From Brachypodius melanocephalos (taxonomy: Eukaryota; Chordata; Aves; Passeriformes; Pycnonotidae), in NCBI GenBank assembly GCA_013398615.1, contig VZSR01003807.1, forward strand, positions 39,015,738 to 39,079,737: a stretch of DNA of 64,000 nt. Reading direction: 5' to 3'. The position numbers and the translations under genes were made by a program. Positions 38,101 to 51,588 of this stretch are shown piece after piece. The notes beneath the pieces were generated by a model that saw nothing but the letters and a program-made list of their open reading frames with translations, was not told where the DNA came from and did no database searches. The stretch's first letter is position 1. Each line of letters opens with the position of its first letter.

Positions 38101-40827
38101 CTCCTGATATAAGGCAGCTCTGTGCATGATCAGAGCTGAGGTGCTGCAGAAAGAAAAGATAAAAAAGTTTTTTTCTTCAAAAGACATTTAAAAGGAGATT
38201 TTTACCGAATGCTTGTGTATGATAACCCCATTTTGTTTAAGACCTTGACAAAGATTATTCTCTATCTGATTTTTGTCTAGAAAAAGACTTCAGAAAAGTT
38301 GTCTTTCAATAGTTGCCAGTGTTAAAATACTTAAAAATAATCTCCCTATCAACCTGAGGAGATTCCAATGTTGGAAAATCATTTTTCCCTTCTAAACTCT
38401 TCTCTGTTCACAGTCTCTCTGACTGCTTCCCTTTTGTTTGGAGGGTGGAGTAAATTTGAGAAACTTGTGTTGATCTGGCAAAGTTTTGCAGTGTTAACTA
38501 ACTTGTCAGCATAAGCATATTTTAACTGAAAGTTTGAAGATGTGACTTTATTTTTAAGTTTAAAGCCTATAAATATCAAATTCTTCATTAAAAAAGACAA
38601 GATGTTAACATTTTCTGTCTCATTATATCAGTGTTGGTATCTCAGCAAAGTAAATTTTAAAATGTATTTGAAAAATTTCTTCTCAGATTTCCTTTCTGTG
38701 CACTCATATGATACGTATTCAATCCTGAATAATTACCTAGGACCTGAAAGTAGAAGATGTGTTAATGCATATTTGCACAATGCTGCTTTATTTCAAAAGG
38801 TATTTTTAGGGACAGAGAAACAAACTTTGAAATACGCTGTATAGTATGCTTGCTACATTTCCATCATGAAATATTCGTATTTTCAGTTGATTTTCTATCA
38901 GTGGGAAAAGATTTGATTGTGGTGGTGATGCTGGGTGTTTTGGAACCCAAATTCATCCAGCCAACATCACATAACCTTAACTTACAACCAAGAAAGAAAC
39001 TTGATGATAGAGTCAGAGTCAGAAAAACTCCTTAAAAATAAGGCAATTCAGGGAGAATTCTGGCTATTTCCCCATGACCACAAAAATAACATTTTTTTAC
39101 ATTTATATATAATGCTGATTCATTGGAAAGAATTGATCAGGGATTTCAGGGGAGAGTGAGGCCATCGGGTCTACCCTGACACTGCCCACACCCTGCTCCA
39201 GCTGTGGGTACAGAGGGAGCAGTGGGGAACACGCGCAGAGTGACTGCACTCATCAAATCACAACTCACACATGGGCTTTGCTCATCCACAGCAGCTTGTC
39301 AGACCATCCCATCACAGGAGAAATGGGGATGCAAAGCCACTGCACACTGAGAGGAGCCTTTGACACAGGACCACAGGAGGGAAGAAACACAGCTGTTTTC
39401 TTCCCTTGGTCTCAGCTGGGCAAGGAAGGTTGTTTCGTGGTCTGGGGTGACATTAAGAGCACCCAGATAAATGCCTTACTGCTGAAATAAACACTTTTTT
39501 CTGCCTTGTCCTTCAGCATTTGCTTCTGTTTCCAGGACCATGAAAAAGATGTTACCAGTCAAATTTGTTTTTCCAGAGATAAATATGTCCTAAAATGAAT
39601 CCTGCTTTCCCAATGGAGACTGGAAGCTTTTCTTTCTGATTTTGTGGACTCCCCATTGACATTGTTATATGGATGTTAATGTCAGGGATTTTCAGAGAGG
39701 TTAGTGTAAGGAGATGGAGCATAAATCCAGACAGAACAAAAGAAATTTCCACTCCCACGACAACAGAAAAGGTAGTGGCTGTTTCTTGTATGAGACTGGA
39801 AGAAACTACTCATGGCATTTAACAATTCCATAAGAATGTCGAAGCGCCATAAAGTGCAACCCTACAAAATGGGAGGTTAGGATATGAGTACTAGAATTCA
39901 TTATCAGAAATGCCTCAAATGATTCAAAAGAAACCCTCTTTGTCACAAAATCTTTGTATCCTCACCAGTGATTACAATGAAACTCCTTACACATTCCCAT
40001 CTGTGGGTTTCGGTACATGGTAACATGTGGGAAAAAGTTCCAAATAAGGTACTGTATGAATAGCACAGTTAAACACAGGTCATGCTTCACTGAAAGAAAA
40101 GTGGATGTGGAAAAAATATAAATTGAGGTCAGTGCTGCATTATGAGTCCATCAGGTTTGTGCAGCAAAATCCATGGAACAGGTCTTGCTGCTCAACAGAG
40201 AACAAAATGTAATGAAAATCACACTGGTTTACATCTTCATAGTAGAGATTGCCAGCAAGATGATTTCCAGATGAATGTGTCCTCTCACTGTCTCATTAAG
40301 TTTTAACAAATGAGAATAAAGTACCCTAAAAAGAAGTACCTTTTTTTTTTTTCTTTCATTTTTAGTTTTCAAATGGGAGCTGCCTGAGTCTTTGTGTACA
40401 TGCAGACTTATTCCAGTCCATGGAAGACTGTGAACTGTTTTGCATATGAAGAGCTCCACCAGGTTCAGGTTTCTGCATGCAGAGTCAAGTATGAACTCAT
40501 GTGCACACAAGGAATGGTTTTTATTCAGTGGCCAAAATTATCTATCTAGACCACCATGAAACAGGTAAAGCATTAGTTCTCAATTTTCGTAAGTGAACAG
40601 GGTCAGACACTGTTGTAACTCAGATAAAGGTTCTTGCCAGGTAATTTTCTATCAAACAGAATTGTTGGATAGTATTCAGTGACTTCAACATTTGCAAACG
40701 AAAATATATTACAAACAAGGTCTTACTTTGGTTTTGTTTGTGTGTTTTGGTTTTTTTCCCTGTATGCTGCTTTTCCATGCAATTTGCAAATCTACCAGGA
40801 CAGTCATTCTTTTCAATATGTAGTCCT

Positions 40828-40848
40828 GTATGTGTGTGTGTATGTGTA
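40828..40848. repeat. Short TG/TA microsatellite
   Basis: Interrupted TG repeat with TA steps. A minimal microsatellite. Confidence 0.7.
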
Positions 40849-43800
40849 GGATAAGAAAATAATTGTATGCCATTAGAAAAGGCTTTGGATTAGTTACGCT
40901 AGAATGTGAGTAACTACTAGGAGCTTAAAAATGTGCAGTGCAGATGTCTGATTGAGGGAAAAGGGGTAAATCCAAGGAAAAACTGCTGTAGAGTACAGGA
41001 CAGACACAAAACTTTGTTTCAAAGAGATCTTTGAGTCAAGTGCTTTTCATTATTTGTATGCAAATAATAGAAATTAGCAAATGAGTCAGGATAAAGCTGG
41101 TCAAGGGCTGAGATCATTATCACTGTAATGAGAAATGGATGTTCCCACTTACTAGAACAAGGGAAGACTGGAAGCATTGCAGCTGTTGTACACATTCTCA
41201 GCAGTGTAACTAAATGAGCAGCCATTTCTCTGGGCAAATTCTTGTTCAAAAGTACAGGAGAAAGTTAATCCATTCTCTCATTTTCTGTGGTGGTCTCTAT
41301 GCTGTGTCTGGCTGTTTTGTTGTGTGCTGATCTCCTGCTTGTCTGTCAAACACATACAGCTCTCCTGGGGGCACAGGTGAAGGTGGAGGAATAAAAGACA
41401 AGACAGATGTGTAGAAAGGGTGATTGACGCTGTGTAACGATTGCCAAAAAATGTACACAGAAAGGACATTTTGCAGATCATCCTGGGAAATAAGGGTAAA
41501 GGAGGAGCAGCTCACACAGTCTGCTCCTCAACAGACATCTATATCCAAGAATCTTGAAAATTAGAGGAGAAAATGCAATGATATTATTTCATCCACAAAG
41601 AAACTATCCAGGACTGTACCAGCAGGGCTGTGCTTTTGATGGCTTGAGAGACTTCCTGTGCACTCCAAGGCAGAGAGTTGGGTCCAGGGCAGGAACAGGA
41701 TGGCTCACCCTGACCAGAGGACCAGATCCCATGGGACTATCCCTGCCACAGGATCACATCCAAGATGGGCTATGACACTTCCATTAAACCTCTGAGCTGG
41801 TGACCTCCAGCTGTGAGTATCAGTGCCACAAATTTCTACAAAGCAGCAGCCTCGGCAAGCCTCAAAGCCACTGCAGGTTTCGTGGAGCAAAATGAATCAT
41901 GCAAAGCCCTTACACTGTGTCAGACAGACAGCTTGGCACAGAGCTGGCAACACAGTGACCTCCAAGTTGATTTGCAGCTGGTTGCTTTCCTTCAAAGCAT
42001 AAAGTTTGCTTTGAAGCAAATTTTAGATTTAGATTTAGAAAATGTGAGCGGGAGAAGGAAGGAGAAGTACTTCAGGAAAACAGGCAAGTTTATAACGGGA
42101 AGAAAGGAAGAGATGATTGGATATAATTCTTGGGAGAATCATAGGTTGGTGTGCCTCAGTTCTTGAGGAGGCACTTGAGCAAATCTCCCCTTGATAATGA
42201 GGCTCACAGCCTCAGAGGTTGGAAGGTCCTGTTTCTTTGACAGGCTCTACTGTAACAAACACCTCTCTTGGAAAAAAATTGTTAACAATTACTCCCTGTA
42301 AAGAACGTGCTTTCATCCACAGATCAGACATATTGCAACTTGCAACTCATTAAAAAGATTCTCTCTGGGCTTCTGTCCAAAATTAGTGCCAGCTTTCTCC
42401 AAGCATTTGAGCAAACACAACTGCTGCCATCAGCGCTGCCTTCCTTTGGAAAAATCCTTTGATGCTCAGTGGCTGTGGGAGTCAGCCAGGCACTTACACG
42501 TGTCTGCAGTCCCCTCCTGCTGCTCACAAGGTGTTACCAGGCTGAACAAAGCTGCATGGCTGCACTCTGTGGTTCCACAGCATGAGGTCTTCCCAGCCTG
42601 CTCACCTCTGAGGTGTTGTGTGCCCCCAGAGGTGAGCCATCCAGCTGGGCTGTGGGTGTGATACAGCCTAGCTGTGTAAGTGCCACAACAGAAGCAGAAA
42701 ATGTTCCAGCTCAGTCACAAGCATGTCTCACAGAAACAGTGCCATTTTGCTTTTTCACTATGCAGGTGTCCAGGGTTTTGATGAAATTCAGTGGGAGAAC
42801 AAAGCTGCTCATACTGGGATGGAGAGAGGCCAGCCTGCTCAGAGCAGAGAGCCAAAGGCAGTAAGTAGGAAATGTGTAAGGAAGGGGCAGTCTGAATTCT
42901 CTGTTCCTTTTTGGGGTGTAATTCCCTTACAGCAGGCTGCACTGCTGTAGCAAGCCCTGTAAAGATATAGTCTTCCAAACACCCATGGATTTGGATGCTG
43001 ACACCAATGACAAGGAATGGAGCTAGTGAGGGGCTTCTCACCTCCTTGCCAGAGACAAGCAGTCCAAAGTAATTGTGGCATCAACTCCAGAAGTGCCTGG
43101 GGAAACAGGTAAACATCAATATTACATTTGCAGATGTCAGCTGCCTGCAGGATTAGATGGCAGCTGAGCAGGCAGCTGAAGTAAGGTACCTGCAGAAACA
43201 GGCATCAGGTAAATGAAGATGGTGTGAGCTGGCTCCAACACGAGGAACACAGGTTTCTCTGCTGTGGAGGTTAGTGTAAGGATTGCAGGGGAGTGCAGTT
43301 TGGCAGATCTCCTTGGGACAGCAGCTTGTGCTGTGGGGTACAGCCAGACAGGTGTCAGCTCAATCCTCAGTGTGTTTCACACACAGTATTTGCTCCAGGC
43401 AGGAGTTTCAGGCCCAGCTCCTTGGATGTTGAGTCCACTGTACCACCACACATCAGGGGGACAGGCTTAAGAAGCACTTACTCCACTTCCCCTACCAGTT
43501 TGCTGTAGGGGAAGGTTGAAGGGGATGTTAATTGCTATCTGGTTTTCTCCTAGGAGAAACAGGAGTTTTAAGAGGGCACTTCAGTTAACTAGACAAAAGA
43601 GAGACTTAATGTTTCATATCTGGAAAAGATCTAACAGAAGTTTACTTTGTGCCTCACCAGGGCTGGAATCCTCACTATTTAATACTACTTGGCACTCACA
43701 GTGTGCTAGTTAAGGACTAAGGATTGTGCAAATATTAATTAACCTTCAAAGAATAGGAGAGGATCCTTTTTCAGAGGGGAAAACCCAGAGGGCAGAGATC

Positions 43801-44535
43801 TTAAACAAGGTCACACACACAGCATCACTGTTGTATCAACATCCTCTGCCTTGAGGGAAGATTCTCAGGAAGAGGGGAATAGCCTGAGGAATAGGGACCT
43901 AGTGAGGACTGCTGAAATGACTGATGGGAGAAGAAGGGGACAAGCCTTTTGCTGAGCCAAGCAAAGATGAAATGCCTGAAGGATACTGGAGAACAAGGGT
44001 GGGCTGCAGAATACATTCAAGGACGGAAATAAGCAGGTGTGCTGATGAGATCAAAACACAATAAACTGCTTCCAAAGAAGCCCTGACAAACAGAGATCAA
44101 AATAATTGAAAGGTTCCTGAAGTATAGCACTAAGTACAAGGTGTTAGGTTTCACCTCTATTGGTCAAATAATGTTCCAGCAGAGGCACTTCAAATGTCAA
44201 CACTTGCCAATATTTACTGCTGAGTGACTAGCCCAGCTGAGGGTCTGGCCCTGAGAAGAAAAGGGTTCCTTTGTGATCAAAAAAGGAAATATGATGGCAA
44301 ACATGCTGGCAAATATAAGTAAGAAATAATTTTAAATGGTGGCAAATGCATATCATATTCACTTCCAAACAGACACAGCAGAATCTAGTTTTGATTTCAC
44401 TGACACTCATTGTGTGGAACTATCACACAGAGACTTTCAGTACATTGCACAGCAATACTGAACCCACAGGCTTCTAAAAGAGACATGAAAATCCATCTTA
44501 AAAGAATGGTAGAATGTATTCCACAAAATGAACTT

Positions 44536-44577
44536 GTTTTTTTTTTGTTTTGTTTTTTTTTTCGTTTGTTTGTTTTT
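44536..44577. repeat. T-rich tract with TTTG units
   Basis: Runs of T separated by G, with TTTG repeats toward the right end, ending in TTTTTCAG. This is low-complexity sequence. The final CAG resembles an acceptor, but no exon is apparent after it. Confidence 0.75.
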
Positions 44578-47500
44578 CAGGAGAAATGTTCTCTCCTGAG
44601 ATGCTGCTTGTCTTTGCACATCTGGTAAGAGACTTGAAAAGAATTTAGCGCAGGTGCCAGTTGAAAAAGTCACCTGCAGTCTCAAGATTGCTTCTGACTT
44701 CCTACTTTCCTCTTAAAGCAAAATGCAACTTGACAGTATTACCAAGCTGCCCAGAAAGGCAGTTTTAAAAGATTCAGTGCCTAAATGAGATTTTCAAATA
44801 ACTTTTGCCGCTTTTCTTACTCATCAGCCCTACAAATTAATGTTCAGGTAGGAGGTTTATTGAACAATATTTTTGCTGGAAAACAGCAATATCAAAAATA
44901 TCCAACTATGGGTTAATCCTGCATTTATGGATCTGCCATTTTTCTTAAAATAATTCTGCAGCAATTTGCTTGTTTCTTTCTAATGTCTCTGAACAGCCAA
45001 CAATTATGCGTGCAGAGACCAAGATGACTATACTCATGGAATAAGGGTGGCAGCCTTTCTTTGAAGATGGAGGACAGGTGACTGCTTACAAAGAGTACTC
45101 ATGAGAATCAAAATGAGTCTTCCTGTCAAGGACAGTTGTGGAGTTAGCAGCACAACCTGGGCCTTCTGGCTCTGAGAGCAGTTCAGAATTACCAAAGCAG
45201 AATTTCCTTGGAGAACAATATTGCAAAACACAATGCTTTCAAATAAGTGGTGTATTTCTGCCCTATTATGTTATCTTTCCAAAGAGCCACTTTAAACACC
45301 CCAAAAAGCTGTATAGAACTCAGCAGACTATTTTTCTCACATTGTGAATTATATTAATGTATCACCCCAATGTATTAATATTGTGGTTTTAGATTCACTA
45401 GTCAGTTTGGTCTATTCTGGAGCAGGATTTCATTGGCTTACTGTATCTTAGTTAGTTACAAGTTCAGCAAGCTCCCTCCTTAAACTAGGGTTCTTTGGTA
45501 AATCTTTCTATAAATGGAAATGTAAATTTCAATGTCTGTGCTCAATAAGGTATTCTTAACTCCACAAGAAAGAAATCTATCTATCATAATACCATTTAGG
45601 AAAACTAAGCCTATTACCAGAAAATTCAGATCTTTTCAATTTTCAGTTCTGCATTTGAAAAGTAGGCCACTAAAATGACAGGTGACTGCTGCAGAGCACA
45701 GATTCTGAGTGAGTCCTACCTGTAGACACACGGGATAACTTAAAATCTGGAATTAAATCCTTCATAAAGAAATAGCTAAAAGACAAGGCTTTTCCAAAAT
45801 GCTGTTGGTGAGGAATTTCTCTGACTGAGGGAATTTTAGATTCCCCTTTGGCAGCTATAAATAACTTCTTAATTAAGATGAAAATCAGGAATAAACATGA
45901 CTTTTTTGTACCCTGACCTTGTCCACTGAAGTCATTGAAGTGCTACAGAGAAAATAATTTGGCACATGAGGTCTTTGTTGCTTGACACTTGCCTGTATTT
46001 CTTGCATGACACTAAGAGAAATGATTGCAGCTGTACACCCACAGAACTTTGTTCCATTGATGGCAATCTGGGGTGATTACACAGATACCTGCTGGAGGAT
46101 CCTAATTCCACAGTAATGTCAGAGCCAAATTTGCCACCCCACTGCTTAGTTCGTACCCATAGTCTTAAACTTCTCGGTGCACTGGAAGATGTTATGAGGA
46201 AACTGCTGGGTTACTGTAAGTTCGGCACACAGCATTTGCCAAAAAAGCAGGACTGTAAAAGAGAGCTTAAAGGACCTTCCAAGAACAGGTATCCCCTGGT
46301 CAAATGGCATTGCTGATACCCATTATAAGGTTTGGAGTCTTTCCAGGATCCTACAGACAAACATGTAGATTCTGGACTGTAGAATTCCCTCCAGTTCCCA
46401 GTGCACATGGACATTTGTAGCACAAGTGACAAGATGACATCTGATGGATCAGGTATGGAGACTGAGTACACTGCTGCTGTCTAAAGTGCTTGCAGTTTGC
46501 AACAATTTTGATTTTCAGGCTGCATCTCTTTGGGATCGGATTGTACTTGTTTTTTCACCTAGACAGCCCTCCTGCCTCCTTGATGTTTACAACCAGGTAT
46601 TTACATGCCTGTTCTCTCAGCCTTCATTTCTGTACTGTAAGAAAGGCAAGCAGTTTTAGGTCTTCTCCTATGAAGACTTTCCCCAGTTTTTTACCCTGCA
46701 GTAGCTATGTGCCTTTTACAGGTTGAGATTCTCTTTCTGGTGCAGAAATTACCAGCACTGTTTGCTACATTCCCTGTCAGTCATCGTTTGTTCTTTTCAG
46801 GCGCATTAATATTTCATGCTGTGCTTGATGCATCAATATATCTGTTCCATACTGCAGATGTATTGTGAGGCTGACTGTACCAAACTGGGAGCTTTCAGAC
46901 ATCCTTTGCTCAACTGTTATGTCCTCTCACCTTTTGTATACTTTGGTTTAATGTGAAGCAATGTTGATTACTCCACCTAATTCCATGACCCCTGGGGGCT
47001 CACTGAGGAATCAAAAGGAGCAAGATGTGAGATAAGAGCAGAGGAATTCACATGTTCCCTGCTAAAGTAAGCCATGATGGAGATCAGCTATTACAGTAGG
47101 CAATCCTCTTCAAGCAGGGGTGGAATGGTACATGCAATCAGAGCCTCAGGTGTCTTGTTTCATCTGGTACCTCAGCTGAAACAGCTGAAGCAGAAATCCA
47201 TTCGAAACTATGAGGCTGTGAGCTCTGGTAACTGAAATAAGGATGTCTGTCCTGTCCCCCAGTTGCGGTGGAGCAGGAAGGTGTGCTGGAGGGAGAGGAG
47301 AGCAGCTGGCTGCAGTGTCAGCTTCAATGGCCCCAGCCAGAATCAGCACTGAATTTCTGACAGAGCCTTCAGTGTGCCTGCTGCCATCATCACAGACAAG
47401 TGAAGGAGTTAGCCCTTCAGCTCAAGTGATAGAAGTGTCCTTTATGGGACTGAGAGCTCAGTATCCAGTCCTGGCCAAAAGCCCTGACAGAGGAAACGTT

Positions 47501-49311
47501 AGCCTTGGCTGCAGAAAGCAAGAAAGATCAGTTGCTTTTGAAAATTCAATATAACCCTTTCTTGGTGTTATACAGACACAGTGTGTGAGTGAGTGATCTG
47601 TGTGAGTTATTGATTTATCCTTCAACTTCTGTCTTTCATTTTATTCACATAATTTACATCACAGGTTTTATGACTGATAGAAAAATATGATTCTGTTTTC
47701 ATGCACAGGAAATGTTTCTTGTGCCAATTTCCATAAAGGAGACGAGTGATTAGTGACACAATCCCCATGTCCTCACCATCATCTCTGATCACCTGTATCA
47801 TCCAGAACTGGCTTTTGCCCTCCAGTCAGAGAACCAGAGCAGTCTCAACAGAAGTGCAGATGCTGAGTAAAAAACCAAACATTACTGTGGTTCATGGGTG
47901 AAGAAGAGTGTTTGTGTGAAGATCAGCCATACTCCAGGTATCTGTTCAGACAGACATTAGCTTTTGGGAATGGTTAAGGAAGAATGCTGGTCAAACTGAA
48001 CAACAGCTGCTTCAAATATGAACAAATACCGTATTAGGTCAGTTCTGTTACTCACATGAGTTTCTATCACATTTAGTCTGAAACACTGAGAATATATTCC
48101 CTAGCTGCTACTTCCAATCTCCCGTTTGCTGATGGGTTCCTCTTCTGCATTACAGTATATCACTGAAATATACTGGCACGTTTCTTAAGCATTCTCATAA
48201 GAAAACAAAATAGAAAAACACAGTTTGTACTCATATCCTACTTCTTCTGTCAGTCACTAAAATTGATTGACTCTCTTCTGTTTCTTTCTTTTCATTCATG
48301 ATTGTGTTTTTGTTCAAATAATTGATTTATCATGTATCTAATGAATCTTACCTGGTTTTCAGCTTGAAAAATATCCATGCCCTGGCTCACTGCTGTAGTG
48401 TTTGTCATCAGAATAACACCATAAATCATTTTGAGCTTAAGATCAGACTGGGAAGGTGGAGAAAGGTCTACATGATTTAAAGACATGTATAGAAGAGATC
48501 TGAAAAACTTTTCTGCTTTAGAGAAATATTTTGATTAGCCAAAAATAATAAAGCTTCATTGGAATTATGGTTTCTCTAGAAAGTGCATAATGAAAACTGT
48601 GGGGCTTTTAGAACAACAGTTTACATGTGGAGAACTTTGGAGGTATCATTTGATGGATTTGAGTACTGTATTGCCAAGAAAATTTTATATCAGTGTTGGC
48701 TTTGGTGTTCATGTAAAAGCTCAATGGCTACAAATGTTGTTATGTGAAGTATTCAACCAATGAACTCCTGGAATGATGACTTTGGTGATGTGGAATTAAA
48801 ACCATGGCTTATCTAGGAACAGAGAGTGGGGAGGAGAGTCACAACTTCCCAGAGTCACAGGGAAATGCCACAAGAAACAGCTTGAACATGGGTTGGACCA
48901 GATAAGGTCAGGTGAACATCTGATCTCCTTCATATCTGTACTACTGTTAAATGTCCTTGGTGATAAAGGTATCACTATAATCAAAATATTATCCAGTCTT
49001 GGAATGCACTACATAGCAGGTCTCCAACATGCTCAAAAATGAGATTTACTTGGTTTGGACTATTACCTATATTCTCAGATAAAATTGGACAATTTCCTCA
49101 AATGCATTTTAAAGTCTATTTTACTGACACTATCATAAGAAGAAAAAACATTAACATTGTCTTTTTAAATTAACAACTTGAATGTAATGTTCTTTAAAAA
49201 AAATGAAGCGCCATTTAACTTCAAAGTTACCATTAAAGATGCTCAAGTTTCCAAGTTAGCTAATGCTGCCAAATTTTGCATGATCAACACAGGCTTTTCA
49301 AATCTGAGCTT

Positions 49312-49326
49312 AAAAAAAAAAAAAAA
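49312..49326. repeat. Poly-A homopolymer, 15 bases
   Basis: An uninterrupted A run in unique sequence. It has no recognisable retrocopy on its left. Confidence 0.8.
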
Positions 49327-51216
49327 CCAACCTTGAGGGAAGAATGTTGTTGATGGAGTGAAATCTAGAAATGTGTGCTGATACACAGCAAGGAACTGGT
49401 GATAACTGCTGTGTGCAGTCTTCATGCCTGCAATATGCCCACAATTCACTTAATAGGAGAGAAAATGGCCAGCTGGTCCTGTTGAACTGAAGGCAGCAAG
49501 CTGTGCTCCCTTGCCATTAAACTCAGGAAAACCACTCTTCTTGAAAATGTAACTTTTCAAAATGGCTTGAACTGTTTCACAGATATTCTCATAAATTATT
49601 GGCCTTTCTAACTCTGACTGAGACATTTGAAAGAAGAAGTTTCAAGCTGTAGTCAAAAAACCTGTTCTCAGAATTTATTTTGCAAAGAGGAAAATGTAAC
49701 TAAATGATCTAATCTCCTGTAAGGTGAAAATAAGAAAGAAGTTTAATAATTATAATATCAAGCTTTTCTTAGAGGATAATCTATATGTTCTTGCTTCATA
49801 TCTAATGAGTAGACCTCCACCATTTTACTAACTAAATTCTCATATTTGTCTACAATAATGTCATTTACCACTATCTTCAAATAGGGATGGTGCATAAAGA
49901 CAAAGCCATAATTAGGATTGCTGTATCTTAAAAAATGGAACAGTTGGGTAGAAAAAGTGGTGTAAAATTATTTTTTGAGTTTTCAAGACTCCAAATCATT
50001 TCTATTTCATCTTTCTACTTAATTTGATTTACCAAACATAAAACCACAGTTCTCATTCGGGAAAATATACAAACAACACCAAAAATTCTCGTCAATCCTC
50101 ACAGTTTAGGTGTATTTTCTATAACACTTATGCTCTAAAACAGAAAAGAAACACAGGTATTGTGAACAGCATGTGGGTTAAAACAAGCTGCCCTTTCAGA
50201 GGCATTTGTCCTCTACACAACTATTATTTTCTTCCAGCAGTGAATCTGTACAAAGGTTTCCTGTACAGGGAATAAATTAATGGATCTATTTTAAAAGGAC
50301 AAATATTATACTGCAAGCCATTCCAGTGCTATCATGGCCAAACAGATGCTAGAGAAGTAGCCTTTAGACATTGTTTTTGCAGAAACAAAAGGTTTATCAC
50401 TGGAGTGGTATAACGTTAACAAGAGTGCTGACCTACTTACACACCATAACACTCTGAGGAGCCTCTGGAGAGATTGGAGACCCTGGAGCAGGCCATGTTT
50501 TACAAGCCAAGCCATGAAACTATGACCAAGTGCACAGCTTCTTTTTGTAGCAGCTGTTTATGGTCGGCAGAAAAGTATTGGGCAAATTTATTACCATCTT
50601 AGTAGAGATATTTAAAGTTTACTTGTCTAATTCTCTGCTGATTGCTCTAGGCTTCCACGACATTCACGGGAGAACAACCCACACATGCAATCTCTCTGAC
50701 CTACTTTAGCTAACTACCTCCAGATGAGATGAATTTCTCCCCGGATGTGCCTGTTTCTCCCAGCTGCCTATAATATGTAAATAGCTGAGAGCTTGGAAAC
50801 AGCTTTTTGAGAACTGAGTGAGATAGGTCTCACCTGTGGTCTAAGAAGAGTTCCTCCATGATTTCCAAATACCTGAGCTAAGTTTTGTGAAAAAAAAGAG
50901 TGTGTTCTCATGAGTTTCTTATGAAATTGGTAATGAAATTGGCAATTGTTTGTAATGAAATTACCATTGGGTTATGTCCACTGTGGTGACTCCTCCTGGT
51001 GAGTGAATAGATAAACTATCCAGCTTTCCCACTTAGATATTTTCATTGTTTACTTCATGGTGAAACCTTGAGATAGCTGAAGGGGAAAAGCTGGATAGCA
51101 CCACATCTACTCACCCTGGTGACAAAGTGATTGGAAAGATGTACCCAGCACAGAGAAAGGAAAATAGCTGAACCAATTTTATCAGAAAATGTGTATTGTT
51201 ATGCAAATCCATCAAA

Positions 51217-51588
51217 AGGGAGACCTTATGGAGGCCTTTCAATATTTAAAGGGTCCTGTAAGAAAGATGGGGACTGATTTTTTAGCAGAGCCTGTTGTGA
51301 TATGACAGGTGATTATGGTTTTATATTAAAAGGGAGTCGATTCAGGTTAGAGATAAGGAAGAATTTTTTTGCAACCTAGGTGGTAAAACACTGGAACAGA
51401 TTACCTAGAGAGGTGGTGGATACCCCATCCCCGGGAATATTCAAAGATGAGATGGGGGATCTGAGAAACCCAACCTAGCTGAATTTATCCCTGCAGGGGA
51501 GTTGGAGCAGATGACCTGTAAAGGTCAGAGGGTTTGGACTAGATGACCTGTAAAGATCCTTTCCAACATAAACTGTTCTATTATATTA
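51217..51588 (+). mobile_element. CR1 LINE 3' fragment, forward orientation
   Basis: A CR1 3' region of a different type from the copy at 30.1 kb. It has GACCTTATGGAGGCCTTTCA, TAGCAGAGCCTGTTGTGA, AAACACTGGAACAGATTACC, AGAGGTGGTGGATACCCCAT, TTGGACTAGATGACC and CCTTTCCAACATAAACTGTT, ending in a degraded terminal signature (TTCTATTATATTA). It is strongly 5'-truncated and non-coding. Near the 3' end a 32 bp block is duplicated in tandem (51,501-51,532 and 51,533-51,564), which the usual element does not have. Confidence 0.95.
51501..51564. repeat. 32 bp imperfect tandem duplication inside CR1
   Basis: The two copies share GATGACCTGTAAAG and similar flanks, with a period of 32 bp. It probably arose by slippage after insertion, or was inherited from a variant source element. 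Confidence 0.75.

Larger units (their letters stand above)
34544..51216. other. Long non-coding stretch, no gene recognised
   Basis: About 16.7 kb of mostly unique sequence with no gene and no clear mobile element. It contains a 16-base palindrome (35,148-35,163), T-rich tracts (40,341-40,352 and 44,536-44,577), a short TG repeat (40,828-40,848) and an A run (49,312-49,326). A purine-rich patch lies at about 43,750-44,110. Open frames stay under about 130 codons and mostly overlap each other on opposite strands, as expected by chance. Confidence 0.5.
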
